Assembly: GCA_024500155.1 (NCBI GenBank)
Contig: CM044873.1
Location: 7,941,001 to 8,005,000 of the forward strand
DNA: 64,000 nucleotides
Origin: Chenopodium formosanum
Lineage: Eukaryota > Streptophyta > Magnoliopsida > Caryophyllales > Amaranthaceae
Direction: 5' to 3'
Both the position numbers and the translations under genes were made by a program. Below the pieces are notes generated by a model that made no database searches, was not told the origin of the DNA, and saw only the letters and a list, made by a program, of their open reading frames with translations. Shown here piece by piece: positions 11,851 through 24,321 of this stretch. Position 1 is the first letter of the stretch; every line of letters starts with the position of its first letter.

Positions 11851-11959
11851 TTTTTTTTGGTGTTCAGAAAGCTATAAGGACGGGGTGATGAGAATCGATC
11901 CCAGGATCACCTGAAATCATGAGGGGAGCTCTAACGACTTGAGCTATATATCCCTCACT
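11851..11959 (-). mobile_element. tRNA-derived SINE
   Basis: Read on the minus strand it starts with a tRNA-like head containing an A-box-like tagctcaagtcgttagagc and a B-box-like gggatcgattctc. It ends in an A-run (the T-run at 11851-11858 on +). The near-identical words ttaataaaca and ttaataaata flank it. The box spacing suits RNA polymerase III promoters. The tRNA fold is not complete, so it is a retroposon rather than a tRNA gene. The region 30975-31090 resembles it. Confidence 0.6.
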
Positions 11960-12055
11960 CTCATTAATAAATACAGTATTCTTTATCTCTAGCTTATCAT
12001 ATTCTATATTTTTCTATTTATATTTCAAAAATTGTTTTAAAGTCTGTATTTATAA

Positions 12056-12159
12056 GGGTCTGTTATCTTCAGCTAAAGTTTAGTTCACTTCCTAATTTTC
12101 TCTTCTCATAAAATATTTTTAATTCAATTCAATTTAGTTCAATAAATCAGAACAGGCTC
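12056..12159. mobile_element. GTTCAG-family MITE, shortened
   Basis: gggtctgtt (left) and aacaggctc (right) are inverted ends, flanked by TAA at 12053-12055 and 12160-12162. The body is reduced to 104 bp but keeps the ataaaatatt block and caattcaattc words. Confidence 0.55.
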
Positions 12160-12162
12160 TAA

Positions 12163-13700
12163 AAGTAATAAAACTAAAAAAAAAACGAAAGTAATAAAAA
12201 AGTGAGGAGAGTTGAGTACTGCAAAGTCTGTAATACTATGTATGTGGCTAAATAGATAAAGAGTCATGAAGCTCGGTGGCTGAAATTTGTCTCTCGAGTT
12301 TCCTGGAAGCATATGTTGGCAAATTCTACATCACAAAATCCAAATCAATTAACAAAAAGACAAACGCAGACAAAATAGACAACACAAATATGATAAACAA
12401 AACATTAGATAAAACTTGAAAGAATAAATATATAATAAAAAAAAAAGTAATTTTGAACCTTAGAATAATACTTCATGACTAATAAACTAGTACGACAGAA
12501 ATTTTAAAGGGCCACAATTTGTAGACAAACTCAAGCACTCAACACATACACTTACCACATTCATCATCCATGACGTCTACCCATTTTTGTAGTTCTTGAA
12601 AATAGTCCAGATTATCTTGACATCAATTTTTTTAAAATTGGGTAACATTGATGTGAACTTTTTTAACTTTGTTGAATAATTGACTAGTTTTAATAATTAT
12701 TGGAGTAGTAGAAATTTATAGTACACAAGAGTTTGGTAACGTAATTGAATATTTGACGTGTTGCCAATTTGCCATGTTGGTAATTGGTATAGACTATAAG
12801 TATGTGGACATGTGGTGGAAAGTTGATTAATGTTGTACCTACGGAATAATTAATTATTAAGGAGTATGGGACAAATTTGTTACTCGCCGTACATTTTTAA
12901 TTAATTAATATAATAATTGAATTAACACACGTATCAAGTTTACAAAAAAAAAAAAGAGTAGTATAAATTATACAACTATAAAGTATATATTTAATTAAAA
13001 TATTGCAATTATTCATAATGGGAACGAAGAGTAGTGTTATAGAACAAGATTAAGTTAATTTAATATTTTTTTTTAACCATCAAGACTACCAATGTGATTG
13101 ATGAATTTGCTATTTGTAAGGTATATATAGATTTTAAATATTTGAAATTCATGTTAATAGTTGCAATTATCTTATAAGCTTTGAAGTAAGGAGAATGATC
13201 ATAGCTAGACATCAACCTTTACATTTTTTTGTCTACAATTTGCAAGCTAGTTACTCGAAAGCTAAGTGAGGGGAATGGTAACGAATTCTTACCACCAAAT
13301 ACTTGTAGTTGGGAGAATTTGTCTTTATAACCTCAAAATTACAAAGTAAATCCCGTAACACATTAATAATTGCAGTTGGCCAAAAGTCGTGTCACTATAA
13401 ATATGATTTTTCAAACTAGATACACAATTTGATTATCCCGACAAAGTCCAATCTCAATAATTTTTTTGGCATTGTTTTAAAAATTTTGTGGACATTAACA
13501 ACAACTTGAAATATTTTGGTGAATATCCATATCCATATTATTTATATGGATAAAAATAATTGGAATTAAAACAATCGAAAAAGGGAAATTTAAAAATTAT
13601 TCTCTTGTCAATATAATATTTTAATTTGTAGAAAACATTGTATTATATAATAAAAAAGTTCAATCACGTATCCATTATGTTCTCACTTTTTTTTTAATTT
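12163..13700. other. Gene-free upstream region of MATE-1
   Basis: AT-rich, with no ORF or transposon ends I can support. The last few hundred bases are the likely promoter region of the transporter gene. Confidence 0.4.
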
Positions 13701-13710
13701 TTTTTTTTTT

Positions 13711-13718
13711 TATAAATA
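13711..13718 (+). promoter_or_regulatory. TATA box of MATE-1
   Basis: tataaata 108-115 bases upstream of the ATG at 13826, after a long T-run and before a CT-rich leader (ctctctccacac, ctctcttactctc). Confidence 0.55.
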
Positions 13719-13825
13719 AAAAAAATTCTCTCTCCACACACCAACCATCTCGATCTCTTTTCTTTAAAGATTAGAAAGAAAAACATTGGACTCTCTTACT
13801 CTCTTAACTAGTCCTTAAAAAAAAA

Positions 13826-16800
13826 ATGTCTAGGGAAAATGGCTCCAAGAAATTGGATGACCAAAAAGTTCCTCTTTTGAAAAGCTATAATCCTTCAAAT
13901 AATGAAGTTGATCATTTTCAATCTCCAAAGCACTTGTTACATAATTCTAATACTCTTGATTATGATGAAGACGAACGTAACAACACTCTTGTAAGAAGAG
14001 TATGGGTTGAATCTAAGAAGTTATGGCACGTCGTTGGCCCTTCGATTATAGCTCGTATCGCCTCGTACTCTATGTTGGTGGCTACCCAAGCTTTCGCCGG
14101 CCACCTTGGTGACCTTGAGCTCGCGGCTATCTCTATTGGGTGTAATGTCATTGTTGGGTTCGACTTTGGTCTCATGGTAATGTATATACAAGTTTAAGTG
14201 AGGTTTCATGTTATAAAATCTACATATTCATAGTATAATTCTTTTTATTGATTTTTAGTTTTTTAATAATTGAGTAGATTGGTGGATGATTGATTAGTAC
14301 GGAGTACCTTTTTTTTTTTTTTTTTTTAATTATATTTTTGTCAATAGAAAGCAACAAAAGATAGTACTATAGACGTGAGTTAATCTATCCTAGGTTTTGT
14401 TTACCAACTTATTAATCTGTTTTTTAGTTTGCATCAATCTGATAATTATAATTTCTTATGCTAATTGTTAAATATCTTTTGTAAAGTGTCCAAAGATTTG
14501 TGATTTTGACTATATACTGTCTTTTCTTTGAAACTACTTGCTATGGCATACATGATGTTTAAGTGCAACATATCGTATTAATAATTTATCATAGAAACAA
14601 GTTTGAATTTTCTTTATAATTGTCTAAATACTAATGTTAGATTATTCTTCAATTCCACACTTTTTTTCTTACTTGTCTTAAATTAAGTAATTTTTTCTTA
14701 AAAATGATGGATTTTTTTTTTTTTTTTTTTTTTTGAACAGTTGGGTATGGCAAGTGCCTTGGAGACACTATGTGGACAAGCATATGGAGCAAAAAAATAC
14801 CATATGTTAGGAATATACATGCAAAGGTCATGGATAGTATTATTCGTATGTTGCATACTTTTGTTACCATTGTACCTATTTGCTAGTCCAATGATGAAGC
14901 TACTAGGCCAACCGGACGACGTGTCTGAAATGGCCGGAGTAGTGGCGTTATGGATGTTACCACTTCACTTCAGCTTTGCCTTTCAATTCCCACTACAAAG
15001 GTTCTTGCAATGCCAGCTTAAGGCCAACGTCGTAGCGTGGGTCTCCATGGTGGCGTTGGTGGTGCAGTTGTTTGTGTCATGGTTGTTTGTATCCGTGTTC
15101 AAGTGTGGCATTATTGGTGTGGCAGTTACCCAAAATTTTGGATGGTGGGTTTTGGTTTTTGGGTTGTTTGGTTACACTGCTTTTGGTGGGTGTCCTCTTA
15201 CTTGGCAGGGTTTTTCAATGGAAGCATTTTCTGGCCTTTGGGAGTTTGTTAAACTATCTGCTGCTTCTGGGGTCATGCTTTGGTAATTTTTCTTCCTTTT
15301 CTATTATCGAATTGATTATTCGTTGATCTGATTATTGGGCGGGTTGGTAAAACTTATATAATAAGAGACGCGATGGAGTGATTCTACTTGAATTGACTAC
15401 TAATTAACATGAGATTAAGTTAATTTACTAAATTTCAAAAATAAGATGAACTATGCTTCTGTGCATATCAATAATTTGATTGCACGTACATTTAATTTGT
15501 CTTTTCCAAATAGATATTCTTAAAAGTGATTTACATGATAATACGTATAATTCATTGAAAGTGGATAAAACCATTGGTTTCATAGTTTTTGTTTTTGGAG
15601 TCTATAAAATAACCACAAAGGTAATAATATTTTCCGTAATATAATGTACTTCGTACCTAGTTACATTTTCTCCTTAAGTTTTGTTTTCGAGCCTATAAAA
15701 TAATGTATATTGCCTTTGTGTATTTTTCTCCATAACTTTTGTTTCTTCGAGCCTATAAAATCACCTAAAAGATAATATAATGTATGTCACCTTTGTTATT
15801 TTTTCTCCAAATATTTATTAATATTTAATACAACCTCTTTTCTAACTTATAAAAGTGGAATCTAGTGTAAAGATCTATTATAAAATCATGCACATGAATG
15901 CTAATTAGTCTTGGTGCCTTAATTAGTGGATACTATCTTAGCTATTAATTACCTTTGTCCCTAATGGGACTCTGCCACATGGTAATGCAAAATGAAGGGA
16001 GTTTTTTTTAAAATTTTACTTATAGTTGTTTAGATATTTTGCAATGTTTATTATATTTCTAACTAAATTGGTGTATATTTTAATCAACAGCTTGGAAAAC
16101 TGGTACTACAGAGTATTGATACTGATGACTGGAAATCTGAAGAATGCTGAGATAGCCCTTGATGCTTTATCAATATGGTACGATAATATCTCTCTATATT
16201 TATTTTTAATTTTTTGTACACTCGTATTAAATATCTCATCAATTAAGATTTTCCAACATTGCAATTGTGGAGCATAATAATTCAGATTTCGATTTATATG
16301 GATACATTAATCTAGCTAAACTCTAATTTAAAATTAATCCGACCTGACCTAACCCAGCCTAATCAACCCGATTTAAACATCTAAATTGCACCTTTTTAAG
16401 TCCTCAGAAATAATGGACTAGTTTTCGAAACTACCACCTCTATCTAGTGGACCCGTTTTTGATAAAATTTCCTCCATTTCATCAATCATACTATATCTTA
16501 AGTTTTGATGAGGCAAAATTGATGAAAGAGTAAAATGGTGGAAACCATTAATAATAGCATAAATTAAAAGAGAAAAAAAGTTGTGGTCTTGAATATATAT
16601 GCAAATTAAAGATCAACTGAAAGAAGAATTGATACAGTATTGTAGGGACGAAGTGAGTATGTGTTGATAAAAGTAGGTTGGTTGATTATTGAACCAAATG
16701 GAGCCACCTCTTTGTATAACATCGAAAAGTGTTGTTTGAATATTGATAACACGTGAGTTATTTTGTGTTGATTTGTCAGCATGAGCATCAACGGTTGGGA

Positions 16801-19204
16801 GATGATGATTCCGTTTGCATTCTTTGCTGGCGCAGGGTAAGGTTTTTTTTTATTATTTTTTTTAATTTTTTAATTTTATTTCTTTTTATAAAATTAAGTG
16901 AAATATAGGGGAAATTAAGAACGTCTTTTCATAAGACCGTAACCTAATTTGTCAAAAAGTAAAAAATAAGAAAACTTGTTACCCATAAACGGGTTGATAT
17001 CTTGATGTGTCGGAGTATAATAGCCTTAAGAAGCAACATAATCTGCTGCTCGATTTGTGTTTTTTTTTTTTTTGACAAGTTTTTCTTGTGCTCTTTAAAG
17101 TCGGCAATATTGACCCGTAACAAATTATTGATACATTTGTGTATTTTCAACTCTAAATTAATTTGGTATTTATAATGTACAAGGATGGCCAATTTATCGT
17201 ACTAAATTAATTGATTACTTAAATTATGACAAGTTTATAAATGTAAGCCCAATGGAACTTTGAAATTGAATGACTTATATCATGACGAGTTTATGATTTA
17301 TGTTTAATTTACAAAAAATCGTAATCAAGTAGCTATTTAATAATTGATTGTAATTGTAGAAATGCCATAGTAGTACATAATGTATTTAGGCTCAAATGAT
17401 TCTTTATCTATACTAATTTATTAAAAGACGTTTCTAAAAATGTCTCTACGCCACGTAGAACCCCTCACTATGCCACGTCACTAACTCAACTCCTTATTAT
17501 GCCACGTCAACTACCCCATTCCTCAATATGCCACATCACCGCACTACCAAAAATACTCCATGTTGTCTCAACTATATTGAAAAAAAATAATAAGGATGAC
17601 AAGGTTCGAACACTAGACCTCTTGAAAGAGAGATTATTGTGTAACCATCTAGGCTAATAGCTAATTATGTTTTAATATTGCACAATAAATAATATAATAC
17701 TATAAAAGTTTTGAAGCTGCACAACTATAAAAGTAGTATCCCGGAGCAACGTCCGGGCTACTCACTAGTTGTTTTTTAAAAATTGGAAGTTTAAGCCATC
17801 TCAAAATAAATGTCAATTTGACTAAAATCCCTATGAAGTACTCTTTACTTTTTATATGAGCTAGTTAGTACTTAAGTATTCCATTTATTGTTCAATTTGT
17901 TAATTTTTTAGTTAATTTGCTCTCTTTATGAATTATGATGCAATAAAAATGCGAACTAATTCTTAATTATATTTTGCTAATATATAGGGTAATTAAAAGT
18001 GTCTTGGGGTTCTTTATTTTATCCGCACTTATCTTACATGAACTTATCTTACAAAAAATATGTGTGAAATATGAACAGAGTTAGAGTGTCAAATGAGCTA
18101 GGAGCAGGGAATGGAAAAGGAGCAAAATTTGCAACAGCAGTAGCAGTTTTGACGTCCGTTGCAATTGGGCTTTGCTTTTGGTTGCTTGTTTTGCTTTTTC
18201 ACGAAAACATTGCTTATATTTTCTCCACTAGTCCACCCGTTATTGAGGAGGTTAAGAAGCTCTCTATCCTCTTGGCCTTCACTATCCTCCTTAATAGTGT
18301 CCAACCCGTTCTCTCCGGTAATTTCTCTACTCCGTAATATTAATATTTCCTTCATCCGGATATAGTTGTTACATTATTGTTATTATCGCATTCAATTATA
18401 AGTATGCACGTACAATAAAATTAATTCTTGTACTCCGTATGATTCACTAATGTGTTCTTTATAATAGTCATTATTGGCCTCTACGTACGGCCCCACCCGC
18501 GTAGTATTCTTAAATTTTTGTGGCCTTTGTTTATAGGTGTTGCGGTAGGATCAGGGTGGCAAAGCTTGGTGGCTTACATAAATCTTGGATGCTACTATTT
18601 GCTTGGTACACCACTTGGGTTTTTAATGGGATGGACATTTAAACAAGGAGTTATGGTAATTATTTCCCTATTAACTAATGGTTTTGCTTCATGGCCTATA
18701 TTTTATTGGTCTTGTACTATTGTTACTAAAAGAATTGATTTGATTACAGGGTATATGGGCTGGAATGATTTTTGGGGGAACTGCTGTTCAAACTGTGATA
18801 TTAGGTGTCATCACAATTCGATGCGATTGGGAGAAAGAGGTAATTAAAATTCAAAATTTCAGCTAATAAGTAGCTAAGATGGTTAGGTTTAGAATATTTT
18901 GTTAGTTTAATGTCATCATATTATCTTTACAAGTCACCTCTTTAATGCACAAAACATACGGAGTATTACTTGTACCCCAACAACGAATAGAATAATAATG
19001 ACCGGAATTTTATTACTCATACATGTTTATTTGTATAGGTACCATGTGAATTTAAAGTCTTTCAAAATATGTACAAAGTATTTTTTGAACCAAAGGATAT
19101 ATCTATTGTTTCTTCTGTTCGATTAACAATTTGATCTTTCATGCTATGAATTGCAGGCTCAGAGAGCAACCTTCCATGTAGACAAGTGGGGAGAGGGCAT
19201 CTAA
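13826..19204 (+). CDS. MATE efflux transporter 1 (DETOXIFICATION/DTX27-29-like)
   Basis: Eight exons: 13826-14176, 14741-15282, 16091-16177, 16780-16836, 18079-18317, 18537-18655, 18750-18839 and 19157-19204. All introns are GT-AG, and the joined frame of 1533 bases gives 510 residues, normal for the family. A hydrophilic N-terminus of about 60 residues precedes VWVESKKLWHVVGPSI. Exon 2 opens with LGMASALETLCGQAYGAKKY, a plant MATE hallmark. Exon 3 carries LENWYY and MTGNLKNAEIALDALSI. Exon 5 starts VRVSNELGAGNGKGAKFAT, and exon 6 carries GVAVGSGWQSLVAYINLG. MATE proteins have twelve membrane helices and export organic compounds such as flavonoids, alkaloids or xenobiotics by proton antiport at the vacuolar or plasma membrane. 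The substrate cannot be read from sequence. By recall the closest Arabidopsis group is DTX27-DTX32. Intron 4 carries a Helitron. The 3' end faces MATE-2. Confidence 0.93.
17407..17768 (+). mobile_element. Non-autonomous Helitron in MATE-1 intron 4
   Basis: Starts TCTATACTAATTTATTAAAAG after an A (17406) and ends CACTAG before a T (17769). A hairpin with stem cccgga/tccggg lies at 17740-17757, 11 bases before the end. The interior has repeated gccacgtcac-like words and a tRNA-like patch at 17590-17665. There is no helicase. It lies wholly inside the intron in the sense orientation. Confidence 0.75.
17585..17668 (-). mobile_element. tRNA-like (SINE-type) patch inside the Helitron
   Basis: On the minus strand tagcctagatggttac looks like a pol III A box, and about 35 bases later gtgttcgaacctt looks like a B box. 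It is probably a captured or inserted SINE/tRNA relic. The ends and target duplication are not clear, and it is not a functional tRNA. Confidence 0.4.
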
Positions 19205-19332
19205 CATCGATTTGAAATTGTAAAGACGCCTAAATTGTTTTGTCTGGAGAAACAAATAATTATTTTTTATAGGTATAATTATGCAGGAAAAAAATGTTCC
19301 TGATTTGTAATCAAGCTATATATCTTCACTGG

Positions 19333-19338
19333 AATAAA
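19333..19338 (+). terminator. Polyadenylation signal of MATE-1
   Basis: aataaa 129 bases past the MATE-1 stop. The space of about 540 bases up to the MATE-2 stop (19881) holds no gene. Confidence 0.5.
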
Positions 19339-19880
19339 ATGTAGTAGTTTCACTATGCCATCTTCATCTGTATAATTGTTCCATAGGCATTTCGCTTAGT
19401 ATAGGGCCGGGCCCTGTTATGTTCAATTTATTTTCATTTCAAGTAAACAAGTTTAGATAAAATAGGTTCAAATAAGGAGTAATAAAGGTAATATCAAAAG
19501 AGAGGCTGAAAACGGCTAGCTAGAATCGCTTGCATGGGGCAATTTCAATTCAGATTAGTTCAAATGAGATCAAATAAGTTTAGACAAAACCTGATATATT
19601 AAAATTAGGTAAACTAAATACAATTATGATGATACAATTTATGAAACCATTAAGTTCAGATGATAGACACAATAATAATAGATCTACACGATGACGGCTT
19701 GATCTCAATGGCAACCTTGAGGACTCTTGACAATGTGATATACTTTATAATTACAGAGAAGTATAGTAAACACTGTGAAATGTTTAATTACTTTATATCT
19801 TCACTAGTTAAGCTGGTTTTGCAGGTCTAAATCCATAATTTATTTATTTTAAGACATATATATCACTTGTAAATCAGTTG

Positions 19881-22800
19881 TTAGATGCCCTCTGCCCACT
19901 TCTTAACATGCATGCTTGCCTTCTGAGCCTGCATTAAATTGCATTAATAGTCTAAATCAATCTTTCAATATTGCAAGAAATTTTGAACTTTTATAGGAAG
20001 AGAAGTGTTGCGATTAAAAAAAATAAAACGCGGAGAAATACCTCTTTTTCCCAATCACATCTAATTGTGATGATAGCTAATATTAGTGTTTGAACTGCAG
20101 TTCCCCCAATCATTCCAGCCCATATACCCTATAACAAACAAACAAAAAAAACAAATTTGTAACAAGGCCAATAGATTTTGTAGATATGAAGGAACCATAA
20201 CAAACAATGGTCAATTATAACAACCAAACAAATTAAATAACGTGATACATATGGAAATAATTATTCTGTACCATAATTCCTAGTTCAAATTTCCACCCCA
20301 TAAAAACTCCAAGGGGTAGACCAAGTAGATAGTAGCATCCGATGTTGATGTAAGCCCCTATGCTTTGCCATCCTGATCCCACTGCAACACCTACAAGAAA
20401 AAGCATCGAAATTTAAACATAATTTGTATTTTAGAATGTCCGGATAAAATTGTCACATTCACTAAGGGCCTCTTCTTTTCAACTTATTTTCACTTTAGTT
20501 TCGCTTCAATAAGTTCAGTTCTTAATTTCCTTCTCTCATTCAGTTTTTAATTTCTTTCTCTCATAAAATATTCAGTTCACCTCCAATAAGTTCAATTCCG
20601 TTCATTTCAACTCTGCCTATATGTGTTTGCCCAAATTAGTAACAAATAAGTCCTTTAAACAAGCTCAAAAAATAATTTTTTTTTAATGCGTGTCCACGTG
20701 TTATATGGGTCTGGGCCACACTCGCCATGAGTGTTCACTTTATACAGCCAAGGAGGTTTCACCTCAAAACCATATGGCAATGTGGGACAACAACTTAGCC
20801 TTATAAAGTAGACACAACTTTCTCTTTTCTTCAATGTGGGATACACACATCCCAATATATATACCTCTTCACTTGTTCACTTTTTCAATGTGGGACAACA
20901 CTTCCACTTACATGTGGGTTTTCTCATGGGCTCAACACCACAACTGGATGGACAACAGTAAGTTGAGACCTTAATAATGGGAGAGACTAGAGAGGTTACC
21001 GGAGAGCACGGGCTGGACACTATTGAAGAGGATGGTAATGGCCAAGAGGACTGAGAGTTTCTTAACCTCCTCGACAACAGGTTGGCTAGTAGAGAAAATA
21101 TAAGCCAACTTGTCATGAAAAATCAAAACAAGCAGGCAAAAGAAAAGCCCAATTGCTAAGGACGTTGTTACTGAGACTATTGTTGCGAATTTAGCTCCTT
21201 TTCCATTTCTTGCTCCTAGCTCATTTGCTACCCTTACTCTGTCCATGTTTATACCATGCCATCATTAACATGTTTCATAACAATAATTCAAAAGTTTGCA
21301 TCATTGATACAAAAATAAAGAAAATAATATATGCATATAGTACACCAATATAAAGTACAATAATTTTAGTTTGTCTAATTTTGGTTACATTTTGAATTTA
21401 AGACGGATCAAAGTTACTACTTCCGGTCCTATTTACTCGCAACAAAGGAATATTTTATGTCTCACAAATAATGCCCCCTTTGTTGCGAGTAAATTGGACC
21501 GGAGGTAATATTAGATCTAGAAATACTAAGAGATTGCAGTCATAGCACATGAACTTACCCAGTGCCAGCAAAGAATGCGAAAGGAATCATCATCTCCCAT
21601 CCGTTGATGCTCAAGCTGATACAATTGTACAAACATAGTACAAGTATAAAAAATTTAACTTATATAGTATGATTTTTGTTTGTTTGTTTGCATGTTAACA
21701 TCTTATGGAATACAAGTATTACTTTAGGAACAATCCAATATGGAGCATTGAACTCTGTACACATTTAATAAAATGTTGGACTAATTAAAAGACAAGCCTT
21801 GACATATAATAATAAGACTATATGAGTACTAGAATCATACCATATGGTTAATGCATCAAGAGCTATCTCTGCATTCTTCAGATTTCCAGTTATCAATATC
21901 AATATTCTGTAGTACCAATTCTCCAAGCTGTTCATATAAACACCAATTTTATTTCTATTCGTCTATAAGAAAGCATATACAAGTAGTTTTACATACACAT
22001 TAGTTACATTATGAGCGTAACATTTATTACTTTATATTAGTACAAGTACATGTAAAATATACGGAGTACTATGTAAGCAATGTCAAAAGTCAAAATGAAA
22101 CGATCAGAATAACAAAACAAATACTAATACCGAAGTAGGTGACTAATTTTTTATAACAAAGATAATTACCTAATCATGACTCCAGAAGCAGAGGAAAGTT
22201 TAACAAATTCCCAAAGACCAGAAAAAGCCTCCATTGAAAAACCAGCCCAAGTAAGGGGACACCCACCCAAAGCAGTGTAACCAAACAGCCCAATAACCAA
22301 AACCCACCATCCTAAATTCTGGCTCATGGCAATACCAATTACACCACACTTGAGCACAGATACAAACAACCATGACGTAAATAATTGCACCACCAGTGCA
22401 ACCACTGAGACCCACGCCACGACACCGGCCTTAAGCTGGCACTGTAGGAACCTTTGTAATGGAAATTGAAAAGCATAGCTGAAGTGAAGTGGCAACATCC
22501 ATCTGGTCACCTCCCCGGCTAACTCGGCCACGTTGTCCGGTTGGCCTAATAGTTTTAACATAGGGGAGGAAAATATGTACCACGGTAACATAAGGATGCA
22601 ACATATGAATAATACTATCCATGACCTTTGCATGTATATTCCTAACATATGGTATTTTTTTGCTCCATATGCTTGCCCACAAAGCGTCTCCAAAGCACTT
22701 GCCATTCCCAACTATTTAATACGAAGTAAAATTATTGAAAAAAAAAAAAATTGTGTTAGTAATATGTTACATTTTCTAAGCTTAAAAAAAAAAAATTATA

Positions 22801-23356
22801 ACAGTACGTGTTACATATATCATTACACTTAACTCGTATATGCATCCTGTAATAAACCATTTAATAGAAGTTAAATCACGAAAAATTAAGAGTATTTAGC
22901 CAACAGTACATTATAATTTTTTTTTTTTTTAATACCGCCATCTTCATATAGAATGCAATAACGTCACATACATGCTACACATTGCATTAGACAGTACGTT
23001 AAAGTTTGTATTGTAATTACCATAAGACCATAGTCGAAGCCAACAATAACATTGCAAGCAATGGAGACAGCAGCAAGCTCAAGGTCACCAAGGTGGCCGG
23101 CGAAGGCTTGGCCGGCAACCAGCATAGTGTAGGCAGAGATACGAGCGATGATAGAAGGACCAACGACGTGCCATAACTTCGTGGATTCAACCCATACTCT
23201 TTTAACAAGAGTTGTGTGTTCAACAAAATCATCTTCTTGTTTTCCACCTTGATAATTTGGTGTAGGATTATGTTGCAATAACTGCTTAGATGATTGAAGT
23301 GCTTCATTATCTGAATGATTGTAGTTTTTTAGAAAGGGAATCTTTTGTTCATCCAT
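19881..23356 (-). CDS. MATE efflux transporter 2 (DETOXIFICATION/DTX27-29-like)
   Basis: Eight exons on the minus strand: 23356-23021, 22711-22170, 21927-21841, 21615-21559, 21238-21000, 20390-20272, 20128-20042 and 19928-19881. The joined frame of 1515 bases gives 504 residues. Exons 2-6 and 8 have exactly the lengths of those in MATE-1 (542, 87, 57, 239, 119, 48) and the same phases. Exon 7 is one codon shorter. Exon 2 is near-identical in protein to MATE-1, including the GMASALETLCGQAYGAKKY block. The role is as for MATE-1: a proton-coupled exporter of organic compounds with twelve helices, substrate unknown. Two oddities: the usual NELGAGN motif reads NELGARN here, and the exon 2/3 junction encodes ISLENW where MATE-1 has LCLENW. 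The introns are mostly short. Intron 5 holds a MITE and a dispersed repeat, and intron 4 holds a Stowaway. The gene is convergent with MATE-1. Confidence 0.92.
20466..20619. mobile_element. Degenerate GTTCAG-family MITE in MATE-2 intron 5
   Basis: Left end taagggcctcttcttttcaac resembles the family terminus (TAA then gggcctgttc). The interior repeats the ctctcataaaatattcagttc block twice. The right end is eroded, so its boundary is approximate. Confidence 0.45.
20688..20948 (+). repeat. Dispersed repeat family copy (intron 5 of MATE-2)
   Basis: Shares ordered words with 24322-24600 and 32636-32865: gggcc-cactcg, caaggaggttycacctcaaaacc, ttcaatgtgggat, and cacatgtgggtt with gggctcaac at the end. 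It may be a solo-LTR or TRIM fragment. Ends and target duplication are not identified. Confidence 0.5.
21421..21506. mobile_element. Stowaway-like MITE in MATE-2 intron 4
   Basis: cttccggtcctatttactcgc at the left pairs with gcgagtaaattggaccggagg at the right. TA flanks both ends (21419-21420, 21507-21508). It is 86 bp long and almost fully palindromic. Confidence 0.65.
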
Positions 23357-23537
23357 TTTAATTTCTTAGAGTTATTGTTATTAGACATAACTATAATTTT
23401 ACGACTATATATCCCAAATTTCTAATTTCGATCCTTAAAAAATAGAAAGTGGATAGGTTATGGTGGATTGGTGGAAGGCTGGAAGCTAAGTTAATTAATT
23501 AGTTAAATGACTAAAGAGAGAACAAAATGACATTTTG

Positions 23538-23545
23538 TTTATATA
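23538..23545 (-). promoter_or_regulatory. Candidate TATA box of MATE-2
   Basis: tatataaa on the minus strand, about 180 bases upstream of the ATG at 23356. No better TATA lies nearer the start. Confidence 0.4.
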
Positions 23546-24310
23546 AATCGATGACAATGAGAAAAGTATAAACTACTTACTACTCATCTATTTCTTAATG
23601 TTCTTTATTGTTATTAGTCTTAATACAAAAAATACTTGCATATAATAAAGAAAAAGGCAAATAAGTAAAACAAAACACGTCATTTTGAATAGACAATTCA
23701 TATTCTATAAATTCTACAATATGAATTGTCAAAAATGAAATAAAGTGGAAGGTAAAATAAAAGAAATGGTTTGAGAAAAGGGTAAGGAATAAAAAGAGAC
23801 AATATACTAGCTACAAATTAAGTAACATGCATATGAAGTATTCACCATTACCCTAATTTCGTCTTTGGGTTCAAAGCTTATCAGTTTTGTCCATGAATAT
23901 TGAATATCCTATGTCGTTACATAAGAAAAGCATAGTCATTTGAATGTTATCTTGCTTCTTGTTAGATTCAATAATACGATTGATTGAACACATGTTTTAA
24001 ATTACTCTCAAATTTTAACATTTTATTAATCTGCAACGAAAGATATTGATAGCTAACATTTTTTTTAATGTCCAAAAAAAGATAGATAATGTGAACAATT
24101 GAGAATTGATGAAACCGAGGGAGTGTTCTCATTGAAATCATCGTATAGTGGATTAGTGGATTGTTCAAACTTCAGAGCCCACATTTACACGGGGCATCAT
24201 TCATGTTACATGTGCAAAATTATGGTCTTCCTAGCAAATGAAATTGAAAATAAATCATCAATTTTTTAAGTTTGTTATGACTTACATTTTTTTTTTTTAT
24301 TTATTTATTT
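23546..24310. other. Gene-free upstream region of MATE-2
   Basis: AT-rich, with no supported ORF or element. It likely includes regulatory DNA for MATE-2, but I recognise no specific site. Confidence 0.4.
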
Positions 24311-24321
24311 ATGTTAAATAC

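Noticed and set aside
15037..15326. Trp/Cys-rich ORFs overlapping MATE-1 exon 2
   Set aside because: Alternative-frame shadows of a conserved membrane-helix exon.
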